Positions 43,863-50,743 of a stretch of DNA of 64,000 bases are shown here, one piece after another; position 1 is the stretch's first letter, and each line of letters starts with the position of its first letter. Position numbers and translations under genes: made by a program. The notes under the pieces were generated by a model. It was not told the origin of the DNA and did not search any database. It saw nothing but the letters and a program-made list of their open reading frames with translations. Origin of the DNA: Gammaproteobacteria bacterium (GTDB lineage Bacteria; Pseudomonadota; Gammaproteobacteria; Steroidobacterales; GCA-2729495); the NCBI GenBank assembly GCA_030426355.1, contig JAUHYQ010000001.1, positions 372,001 to 436,000 of the forward strand, in the 5' to 3' direction.

Positions 43863-44030
43863 TCAATGCAACGTCCACGAACACGGCACATTCACCAGCA
43901 GCTGTTGCAGCACCGGTTCTGCTTCCTTACTGTGCAGCCAGTCTTCGACCCCGGGCTCGTGGCTGCGCAGGTTCAGCGCCACCAGTTGCCGCCAGGCTTC
44001 GACCGAGGCTGCGGGAATCGTGTGTTCCAT
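43863..44030 (-). CDS. 55-residue conserved-looking small protein
   Basis: The reading frame MEHTIPAASVEAWRQLVALN to LLVNVPCSWTLH has an excellent ribosome site, GGGAGG, 5 bases before its ATG. It lies 17 bases upstream of the metallophosphoesterase in the same direction, so it is probably a real gene of that operon. It has no membrane helix. No family was recognised. The last 16 codons recur as a separate fragment at 61.2 kb with 14 or 15 identical residues, which supports its being, or having been, a translated gene. Confidence 0.6.
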   Translation of the reverse strand: MEHTIPAASVEAWRQLVALNLRSHEPGVEDWLHSKEAEPVLQQLLVNVPCSWTLH

Positions 44031-44088
44031 ATCGGCCTCCCGACAAAATTCTCTCTCTGGATTAAATATGGGGGCCGAACGGACGGTT

Positions 44089-44121
44089 TCAATGGCCGGT
44101 GGCGGCAGGTTGCTCAGACAT
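44089..44121 (-). pseudogene. Orphan 5' end of an MFS transporter gene
   Basis: The minus strand reads MSEQPAATGH and stops. The MFS gene at 53.9-55.2 kb starts MSEKPVAAGE, and the two share the upstream sequence CGGCCGATGTCTGA and, with one change, CTATAC before it. A further short stretch, APIFNP, out of frame, resembles the GPxFxxPG found next in these transporters. It is read as the decayed beginning of another MFS paralog whose leader may now serve as promoter for the 55-residue gene. Confidence 0.45.
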
Positions 44122-44162
44122 CGGCCGGGTATAGACCGCTTTTTGCCTGTAACATTGGCGCC

Positions 44163-44762
44163 ATGGACGTCAATGAAATTGCATCGGTGGCTGTCACGCT
44201 GTTTCTGATCATGGATCCGCTGGGCAACGCACCGGTATTCAATGCGGTTCTTGCGCGTCTTGCCCCGCGCCGGCGGGTGCCGGTTATTGCGCGCGAGCTG
44301 ATCATCGCGCTGATTATCCTGCTGGGATTTCTGTTTGCCGGCAACGCCATCATGTTGTTTCTGGGCTTGTCACAGCCTTCGCTCAGCATCGCTGGTGGTG
44401 TTCTGCTGTTTATTATTTCGCTGCGAATGATTCTGCCCAACGGGGCAGAGAGCAGCGACGATGTCGAGACGGAAGACCCCTTTATAGTGCCGCTCGCAAT
44501 GCCGCTGATCGCCGGGCCATCGACCATTGCCGTGTTGTTGCTGCTCAGCTCCAGCCAGCCCGGCAAACTGTTTCACTGGGTCATTGCGTTGTTCCTGGCC
44601 TGGCTCACCACCACTCTAATATTGGTGGCCTCACCCAAAATACTGGGCCTGATAGGGCCGCGCGGCTCACTTGCTTTGAAGCGGCTGATGGGCATGATAC
44701 TGGTGATTCTGGCCACTCAGCTGTTGCTGAATGGCGTACGCGAATTTCTGCAAAGTCTGTAA
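44163..44762 (+). CDS. yhgN: MarC-family inner-membrane protein YhgN
   Basis: This 199-residue membrane protein has six helices, with two repeats of three. LFLIMDPLGNAPVF near the start, ARELIIALIILLGFLFAG, and PFIVPLAMPLIAGPSTIAVLLLLSS are diagnostic of the MarC family. The length and the end sequence, LMGMILVILATQLLLNGVREFL, match E. coli YhgN. The transport role of this family is not established. ATG 44163 is the natural start, since longer frames would extend through unrelated sequence. The next gene follows by 11 bases. Confidence 0.9.
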   Translation: MDVNEIASVAVTLFLIMDPLGNAPVFNAVLARLAPRRRVPVIARELIIALIILLGFLFAGNAIMLFLGLSQPSLSIAGGVLLFIISLRMILPNGAESSDDVETEDPFIVPLAMPLIAGPSTIAVLLLLSSSQPGKLFHWVIALFLAWLTTTLILVASPKILGLIGPRGSLALKRLMGMILVILATQLLLNGVREFLQSL

Positions 44763-44773
44763 AAGAGGCCGAT

Positions 44774-46594
44774 ATGATCACACTCAACTCGCTCACAAAA
44801 TTTCTGGCCGTCGCCTTGTTCAGCATCTCGCTACAGACAGCCGCAGCAGAACGCACGGTGGGCGTGCTGTTTGTCGTGCACGGCGGCTCGGAGGAAAACG
44901 ACCTCGGTAACACCTTCGACAACTCGCTGCAGTTCTTCCAGTACGACCCCAATAACGTGATCTATCAGCGCATCATGTGGAACCCGAAGATGTGGCCGAT
45001 GGTTGTGCGTCAGGGCGACAGTCAGGATTACGCCAACGCCTCCACACAGTACAAGAAATATAAGTGGCAAAACGACCGTATCGGCGGTGCCGACCCGGCG
45101 CCAACCATCACTGACCGGCAGTTCGAGGAAATGACCCGTCGGCTCGATGCCATCGGCAAGGAACGCGGTATTCGTTTTGTTACCGATATCGCGCACTGGC
45201 TGGGATCACAAACTTACATCCACCGTCTTGCCTGGCCGCGCCACATGTATAACCCGCAGGTAAAAGGCGGTTCGCCACTCAATTACTGCGGCAGCGAAAA
45301 GGACGGCGGCCCCTGGGATCACTGCAGCCCCGAGCGCTATAACATCGACGGGCCCGGTGAACGGCTGCTGAAGCGCGGCGCGGAAGAGATCATCATGGTC
45401 GACCTCACCACCTCGGGCGTGCGCTTCTGGAAAACCTACGACGTCGTCAACATGACTCGCCTCATGGTGGCTGACTGGAACCAACGCAACGGCACGGCAG
45501 TGCCGGTGCGGTGGGTGAATGATCCGACGGATCTCATGCGCGAGAGCTACCCGACGGACCCGCCCAACTGGACACGTTCCGCGGGGATACCCAAGGTGAA
45601 CCCGCAGACACCTCTCGAGGGGCGTCCGAATCCGCTCATCCAGGATTCGCTGCTGATCAATTCAATGGTGGACGGCATCGTTGCCGGCATGAACCCCGAT
45701 GTGAAGCCCGCCAATACGGCCGTCCTGATCGTCAATCACTCCATTCGTGACGGCAATCAGGCTTACGACCCCAAGGTCGATGACACCGTACTCATGGACA
45801 CGCTGGTCAAAGAGGAACTGCTGCGCCGTTTTCCCGACATGAAGGCCGACAATATTCTTGGCAGCTGGATGGGGCTAAAGGTGGAGAACCCGAACCTGCC
45901 GGATAGCAAGATGGGCGGCAAGAAGACCGAGCGCAGCCGCGAGATGCGTGGCGAAAGCCTGGGCAACGCGTGGCTTTATCTGAGCGACCGCGAACTGCCC
46001 GGCGGCGACCATCAGTATCGTTACTGGGAAGCGCTTGACCTGTTCCGGCAGCGCGAAGACGTCGACCACATCGTGGTCGCGTTCACGCAGATCGTGACCG
46101 ACAGCGTGCTGAACCTGGTCGAGCTGCCCAACCAGATCGCCAAGGAAATCGGCTGGAAAACCTGGCTGCAGGCAAAGACGCTAGACCTCGAAACCTATCC
46201 GGAAGTCGGCCATCCGTTTGCCGACTACTGGGGCATCTGGATCGACCCGGTCTGCAAGGTGATCGACGGGCCGGAAGGCGCGACCGAGCCCTGCTGCCTT
46301 GATATGGGCGGTTGCAGCAGCCGCCAGCCTTATCCCCCGCTGCGCCAGACACCGCTTAACAAGGCTCGCGAGGATACCGATCCGTCACTGGCATTCGACG
46401 TATCGGCTTATGGCCTGCTGGGCTACGACCAGAGCAAGGGCCCGCCGAGCGACGACGGTCCGGTTCAGGAACAGTACGACGGTACCTGGCAACTGTGGCG
46501 ACCCGCCAACGATGACCCGCGCATTGGCAAACTGCTCGCTACCCAGGTGGTTGGTCTGCTGGATGCAGAAAATCAGCAGGGAGCAGCACGATGA
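44774..46594 (+). CDS. Large exported protein of unknown function
   Basis: This 606-residue protein has a clear signal peptide (cleavage after about AAAE) and is predicted periplasmic. The mature part starts RTVGVLFVVHGGSEEND, a strand followed by His-Gly-Gly reminiscent of chelatase-fold enzymes such as CbiX or HemH, which begin with VLLVxHGS. The link is weak. Cysteines are clustered near residues 170-195 and 495-520 (CCLDMGGCSS). It overlaps the next gene, a HiPIP, by 4 bases, so the two are translated together and may form an electron-transfer pair. No family was recognised. Confidence 0.7.
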   Translation: MITLNSLTKFLAVALFSISLQTAAAERTVGVLFVVHGGSEENDLGNTFDNSLQFFQYDPNNVIYQRIMWNPKMWPMVVRQGDSQDYANASTQYKKYKWQNDRIGGADPAPTITDRQFEEMTRRLDAIGKERGIRFVTDIAHWLGSQTYIHRLAWPRHMYNPQVKGGSPLNYCGSEKDGGPWDHCSPERYNIDGPGERLLKRGAEEIIMVDLTTSGVRFWKTYDVVNMTRLMVADWNQRNGTAVPVRWVNDPTDLMRESYPTDPPNWTRSAGIPKVNPQTPLEGRPNPLIQDSLLINSMVDGIVAGMNPDVKPANTAVLIVNHSIRDGNQAYDPKVDDTVLMDTLVKEELLRRFPDMKADNILGSWMGLKVENPNLPDSKMGGKKTERSREMRGESLGNAWLYLSDRELPGGDHQYRYWEALDLFRQREDVDHIVVAFTQIVTDSVLNLVELPNQIAKEIGWKTWLQAKTLDLETYPEVGHPFADYWGIWIDPVCKVIDGPEGATEPCCLDMGGCSSRQPYPPLRQTPLNKAREDTDPSLAFDVSAYGLLGYDQSKGPPSDDGPVQEQYDGTWQLWRPANDDPRIGKLLATQVVGLLDAENQQGAAR

Positions 46595-46926
46595 GTTCAG
46601 AAAAAACCCTTACCCGCCGCACCCTTTTAAAGAGTGCGGTATTCGTCGCACCGGCCGGCGTGATCGGCTGCACCACCCTATCGCCGGACGGTGAGCCGCT
46701 GGTGCAAGCAACGGACCCCGTCGCGCGGGCGGTGGGTTATTTCGCGAACACCGGCGATGTGCCCGCCGACCATCCGCTGGCGGCGACGCACAGCGTCGAG
46801 CAGAAATGCGCGAACTGCATCCACGGGCGCGGCAGCGCCGGGCCGGGCCGCATCGAGTGCCCCACCTTCCCGGGGCGCAGTGTTAGTGAGGATGGCTGGT
46901 GCAGCATCTGGGCGCCGCTCATTTGA
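46591..46926 (+). CDS. High-potential iron-sulfur protein (HiPIP) with Tat signal
   Basis: This 111-residue protein has an N-terminal twin-arginine signal, TRRTLLKSAV, typical of cofactor-carrying exports. The mature domain has four cysteines, Cys73, Cys76, Cys90 and Cys104, in the C-x2-C-x13-C-x13-C pattern of HiPIPs, which bind a 4Fe-4S cluster and shuttle electrons in the periplasm. The last part, DGWCSIWAPL, is typical. A further Cys27 lies in the signal (VIGCTT). Its gene overlaps the large exported protein gene by 4 bases. Confidence 0.92.
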   Translation: MSSEKTLTRRTLLKSAVFVAPAGVIGCTTLSPDGEPLVQATDPVARAVGYFANTGDVPADHPLAATHSVEQKCANCIHGRGSAGPGRIECPTFPGRSVSEDGWCSIWAPLI

Positions 46927-46936
46927 GCGGCGTTGC

Positions 46937-48283
46937 TTATTCGGATCTTGCTGCCAGGTAGCTGGGCGGGCGGTATCCGGTGCGGCGGCGGACAAGAATT
47001 GCGCCGACCATCACGAGCAGGTTGATCGCGCCGACCATCACGAACGGTGCACCCGGCATCCACGCGTCGTAGATGAAGCCACCAATGAAGACTATGGCCA
47101 GCGTGCCGATCGAACCGCAGAAATTGAACAGCCCGACCACAACGCCGCGCACTTTCTCGGAGGCTTCCTGACCAATCACCGCGGCGCCGGAAAGAATGGC
47201 CGCCGACTCGCCCATGCCCAGCAGCAATGCAAAAGGAATGAAGACAAGTGCCAGCGGATCGGCCGAGAACCCCACCAACAGATAGGCTGTTCCTGCCAGC
47301 CCCATCGCGCTTGCCATCGCGGTGAGCCGGTCGACCTTATCGATAAACGCCCCCACAACCGGAGCAAATAACAGCTGCGCCAAACTTATCGTCCCGGCGA
47401 GCGCAGTAGCCGCGGCAATGGATTCCCCGAGGCTCAGGCCGGACAGCAGGCCGGCCTGCTTCGCCCACAAGGTGATGAACGTTGAAACAACCGCGAGATC
47501 ACCGCGCGCGATAAAGGCTTCGCAACACGCAATCAGAATGCGCGGGTTCCCCCGTGCCACGCGGACGCCCTCCGACACCACTTCGCGCAGGGCCATGCGT
47601 TCTCGACTGGCACCCGGCTTGCCGGCCTTGAGCCCCCTGCCGAGAATGACGGCAGTGATAACAGCCAGCGCCGCGCCAAACCAGTACGTCAGCCGGCCTG
47701 ACATCAGGGCATCGTAGCCCAGACTGTTCAGCAACCTTGGCAACTGTCCCAGCAGGACGGCCATGACAATGGCGCCCAGACCATTGCAGATGCCGGAAAC
47801 GGCAAGCATCTTGCCGCGCGAACGTTCCTGCGGATAGTCCGCGAGTACCGTTGCCATCATTGATGTGATGCAAGCCGAACCCACGCCGTAAAACGCCCGC
47901 AGAATGCCGAGCTGCAACAGCGTCTCGGTGAGCGGCAGCAAAATCATGACCGCGCCGACCCAGAGAAAACCGACCACATAAATCGGGCGCCTGCCGATTC
48001 GGTCGGCGAGTGCGCCCAGCGGGCCCACCATCAGCATGAACGTGAATTCATACGGCAAGGCCAGCAGCGAAACCGCGCCGCCCTGCTCTTTCTCGGGGAT
48101 ACCAAGATTCGCAGTCAGCAGGTAATTCTGCATAGCGGCCAGGAACGCCAGCATGCCGATCGTGAAGAATGCCGCGTAGAAATAAGTGAGCGCGTTGCGT
48201 CGGCTGACGCCGGGGTTCAGCCAGACAGGGCCAAACTTAGCCGCATCGTCCGTGATAGCGGACGTCAGAATTTTCTCTGTCAT
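46937..48283 (-). CDS. MFS transporter, paralog 3
   Basis: This 448-residue inner-membrane protein of about 12 helices is a more distant member of the group at 1.9, 7.2 and 53.9 kb. It shares the start AAKFGPVWLNPG, motif A (GALADRIGRRPIYV), RSRGKMLAVSGICNGLGA and ARGDLAVVSTFITLW. It is followed by a monooxygenase-like and a Rieske oxygenase gene on the same strand, so a role in uptake or export of the substrate of that oxygenase is likely. The stop lies 10 bases from the convergent HiPIP gene end. Confidence 0.88.
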   Translation of the reverse strand: MTEKILTSAITDDAAKFGPVWLNPGVSRRNALTYFYAAFFTIGMLAFLAAMQNYLLTANLGIPEKEQGGAVSLLALPYEFTFMLMVGPLGALADRIGRRPIYVVGFLWVGAVMILLPLTETLLQLGILRAFYGVGSACITSMMATVLADYPQERSRGKMLAVSGICNGLGAIVMAVLLGQLPRLLNSLGYDALMSGRLTYWFGAALAVITAVILGRGLKAGKPGASRERMALREVVSEGVRVARGNPRILIACCEAFIARGDLAVVSTFITLWAKQAGLLSGLSLGESIAAATALAGTISLAQLLFAPVVGAFIDKVDRLTAMASAMGLAGTAYLLVGFSADPLALVFIPFALLLGMGESAAILSGAAVIGQEASEKVRGVVVGLFNFCGSIGTLAIVFIGGFIYDAWMPGAPFVMVGAINLLVMVGAILVRRRTGYRPPSYLAARSE

Positions 48284-48302
48284 GGCGCCGGCTGCAGGCT
48301 AG

Positions 48303-48671
48303 TCAGCCGGTAACTTCGTCATAGTATTCCGCAGCATGCTGAGGCAGCAGGTAGGGGAAGAGCTCCTTGTCACGCTCTTTCTTTCGGTTCAGCGTAAAAG
48401 TCATGCGGGAATCGATGCTCTCCCAGCGCTCAATGAGGAGAAACTCGGTCCCTTGCTCGCCTTCGGTTTCGGGCTTCGGTTGTTTGGCAATCTGCTCCGG
48501 CGTCATGCGCGACAGGATGGACTCCAGCATGGTGCCGGTGCGCGCCCTGAGAATGGTCCGGCTGATGAAGCCTTCTGCAGCCTCGTACTCGGCCTGCTGG
48601 CTCAGGTAGAACTGTTCGACCTTGTCTTCCATGCCTTCGCGAGCAGCAATACGCACAACTACAGTTTCCAT
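48303..48671 (-). CDS. Antibiotic-biosynthesis-monooxygenase-like (ABM) protein
   Basis: This 122-residue protein of dimeric alpha/beta barrel type starts METVVVRIAAREGMEDKVEQFYLSQQ and has the ABM-like FLLIERWESIDSRMTF segment. It may be a small cofactor-free monooxygenase or an accessory protein. A helical insertion (residues 45-75) is longer than in typical ABM proteins. It lies between a Rieske oxygenase gene and an MFS gene on one strand, which suggests a catabolic or modifying cluster. Confidence 0.72.
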   Translation of the reverse strand: METVVVRIAAREGMEDKVEQFYLSQQAEYEAAEGFISRTILRARTGTMLESILSRMTPEQIAKQPKPETEGEQGTEFLLIERWESIDSRMTFTLNRKKERDKELFPYLLPQHAAEYYDEVTG

Positions 48672-48725
48672 TTTTTTCTCATGTTGCCGACGGGTTCAGG
48701 TTGGCGTGGCAGGAATTGACAATCG

Positions 48726-49823
48726 CTATTCTGCGGGCATCAGCGGTACCGGATCAAGCACCCAGTTGCCCGCCTCACGCCGGGCCGGGCTGGGAATCGC
48801 ATACGCCACGTCGCCTTCGTTCTGCTGCATGGCCCGCTGGTCAATTCGCCAGCCCTTCTTTTCAAACTTTCTCAGCCACTCACGATAGCTGACGATAACG
48901 CCGTCAGAAGATGTCATCAGTTCTTTTGTCAGGTTATCGGGCGTGCGTACCGGGTAGAGTTTTTCAAGGACGCCAATATCTTCCTGCGCAATGCGCTTGT
49001 TTATTTCGATCACCTTGTCGTCCATTTCCGGCTCAAGGATGAAATTGCGCATGTTCACGAAGTAGATGCGGGTATGATTTTTGTCGACCGGCGCTTCAAA
49101 AAACACCTGCACAAAATTGCTGGCCGCGTTCACAAAAATCGACGTGACAAGTGTGTTCGGGCCGTGGTGCCACGAACCGGCGCTTAGCTCACCCGTTACG
49201 TTGCGATCTTTGGCGATCTGGGTGTTTTCCAGCACCGGGTCGCCGAAATCGGCCTTAAACCCGCCGCCCCAGTCATCGTTCCACGTGCGAAACGTTTCCT
49301 TGTGGATGGGCGGAAAGCCCTGTGCCGGATGCACGAACTGGTTGTGCACCGGGTCGAGGCCGTTCTCGACCGAGCGCTCGTAATAGCAGTTGACGTTGAG
49401 AATCACTAATTTGTTCGCGCGCCAGCCTTCGGCGCCAAACTCTTTAATGTTGTAGAGCTCGGGGCGCTCGTCTTCTGGCAAATCGCCGAGAAAGGCAAAC
49501 ACGATGCCGTAGCGTTCTTCCGTGGGATACGCATCCACCTTGGCACGCGCCGGTGGCTTGGCATCGCCCTCTGACGGTATGTGTGTGCAGCGACCGTCAC
49601 CGGCAAACTGCCAGCCGTGGTAGGGGCATTCAACGCAGTCGCCCTTGATCTTGCCGGTACCGAGGGAACCGCCACGATGAATGCAGGTGTCGCTGAGAAC
49701 ATGCGGCTTGCCGTCGGAATCTCGAAATGCCACGAACCTGAGGCCCAACAGCTGAACCTGCAACGGCGCGTCGGCAGACAGCTCTTCCGCAGTGCAAACG
49801 GGGTACCAGAAATTGATATACAT
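48726..49823 (-). CDS. Rieske non-haem iron oxygenase, alpha subunit type
   Basis: This 365-residue ring-hydroxylating-type oxygenase has an N-terminal Rieske 2Fe-2S domain with Cys47-x-His49 (TCIHRGG) and Cys66-x2-His69 (ECPYHGW). The C-terminal catalytic domain carries the mononuclear iron motif NGLDPVHNQFVHP, with bridging Asp and two His. It would oxidise an aromatic or similar substrate using electrons from a separate reductase, which is not encoded nearby. It heads the cluster with the ABM-like and MFS genes. Confidence 0.9.
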   Translation of the reverse strand: MYINFWYPVCTAEELSADAPLQVQLLGLRFVAFRDSDGKPHVLSDTCIHRGGSLGTGKIKGDCVECPYHGWQFAGDGRCTHIPSEGDAKPPARAKVDAYPTEERYGIVFAFLGDLPEDERPELYNIKEFGAEGWRANKLVILNVNCYYERSVENGLDPVHNQFVHPAQGFPPIHKETFRTWNDDWGGGFKADFGDPVLENTQIAKDRNVTGELSAGSWHHGPNTLVTSIFVNAASNFVQVFFEAPVDKNHTRIYFVNMRNFILEPEMDDKVIEINKRIAQEDIGVLEKLYPVRTPDNLTKELMTSSDGVIVSYREWLRKFEKKGWRIDQRAMQQNEGDVAYAIPSPARREAGNWVLDPVPLMPAE

Positions 49824-49976
49824 AGTCGAACCTGGAAATTATTGTCGGCGCAAAGCTAAACACCCGGCCGCAACGGTAGCAATCTCGGAAAACCGCAGCA
49901 ATCCGCCGGCCCGATAGTAACTGCCTCATTCCGGACACGGGTAGAATCCGGCTCATTGTCTCCAAGGTGAACCATC

Positions 49977-50483
49977 ATGGCATTGTGCAAACAGCGATTG
50001 TTAATGTGTTACGCAGCGCTCGTCTGGGGCCTGACAACAGCCGGGGAGCCCGCATCGCTTGACGTGTCGGCCAACCCCGATCACGCGGCCATGAAGGCGC
50101 AGCTGGAAGGCGTTATCGATGCCTACAATGCGGCCGATCCGGAGGCTTTCAAAGCGGCGTATACCGAGGATGCCTGGGTTATTTCGATGCGGCGCCCGAT
50201 CAAGGCCTCGCGCGAGGAAATCGGCGCCGCCTTCACGCCGGGGATGTCGAACTACCGCTTCGAGACCACCCTGAATGTGCTTGACGTCGAAGTGCACGGT
50301 GACATTGCCTACATGATCGGTCGCAGCACACTGACGGGTGAACCGCGGGAAGGCGCCAGCGTGCCGGCCTTCATCGAGGAGCGCATCTACACAGCCATCT
50401 TCAAGCGCGAGGGTGACCAGTGGTTGATCCACCGGCACATGGAATCGACGTCGCCAATTGAAGGGTCGGATCTACCACAGTAG
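49977..50483 (+). CDS. Exported SnoaL/DUF4440-like protein
   Basis: This 168-residue protein has a signal peptide (cleavage near TAGEP) and a nuclear-transport-factor-2-like fold of the DUF4440/SgcJ type (about residues 35-155): VIDAYNAADPEAFKAAYTEDAWVI, YMIGRSTLTG and GDQWLIHRHMES. Such proteins are small enzymes or ligand binders; nothing shows which. It is divergent from the Rieske oxygenase gene and ends 9 bases from the convergent Trp-rich mini-protein gene. Confidence 0.8.
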   Translation: MALCKQRLLMCYAALVWGLTTAGEPASLDVSANPDHAAMKAQLEGVIDAYNAADPEAFKAAYTEDAWVISMRRPIKASREEIGAAFTPGMSNYRFETTLNVLDVEVHGDIAYMIGRSTLTGEPREGASVPAFIEERIYTAIFKREGDQWLIHRHMESTSPIEGSDLPQ

Positions 50484-50491
50484 ATAAAGCG

Positions 50492-50707
50492 TTAAACCCA
50501 TCCCCTTCGCCACTGCCCGTCGTCTTTCAACTCACGCCAATCCAGCACCCGCTCTTTTTTGCTGTAGACCGCTTGCATCGTCACGGTCTGTGGATTGCCC
50601 TCGTCATCTTCGTGCACCTCGGTGACCAGAAAATGTTTCTCCCGGTTAACCGGCTTCGCTGCCGTCCATTTGGTGTGCAACAGTTTTTTCGGGCTAAGCA
50701 GGTTCAC
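50492..50707 (-). CDS. TIGR02450-family tryptophan-rich small protein
   Basis: This 71-residue cytoplasmic protein matches the Trp-rich family over its full length: LLSPKKLLHTKWTAAKPVNREKHFLV at the start and VLDWRELKDDGQWRRGW at the end. The function is unknown. It begins with GTG at 50707, which gives the expected MNLLSPKKL start. It lies 36 bases downstream of the large FG-GAP protein gene on the same strand. Confidence 0.88.
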   Translation of the reverse strand: MNLLSPKKLLHTKWTAAKPVNREKHFLVTEVHEDDEGNPQTVTMQAVYSKKERVLDWRELKDDGQWRRGWV

Positions 50708-50743
50708 GTGCGAGGCATCAGCGCGGCCGGCTCATCCCGACAA

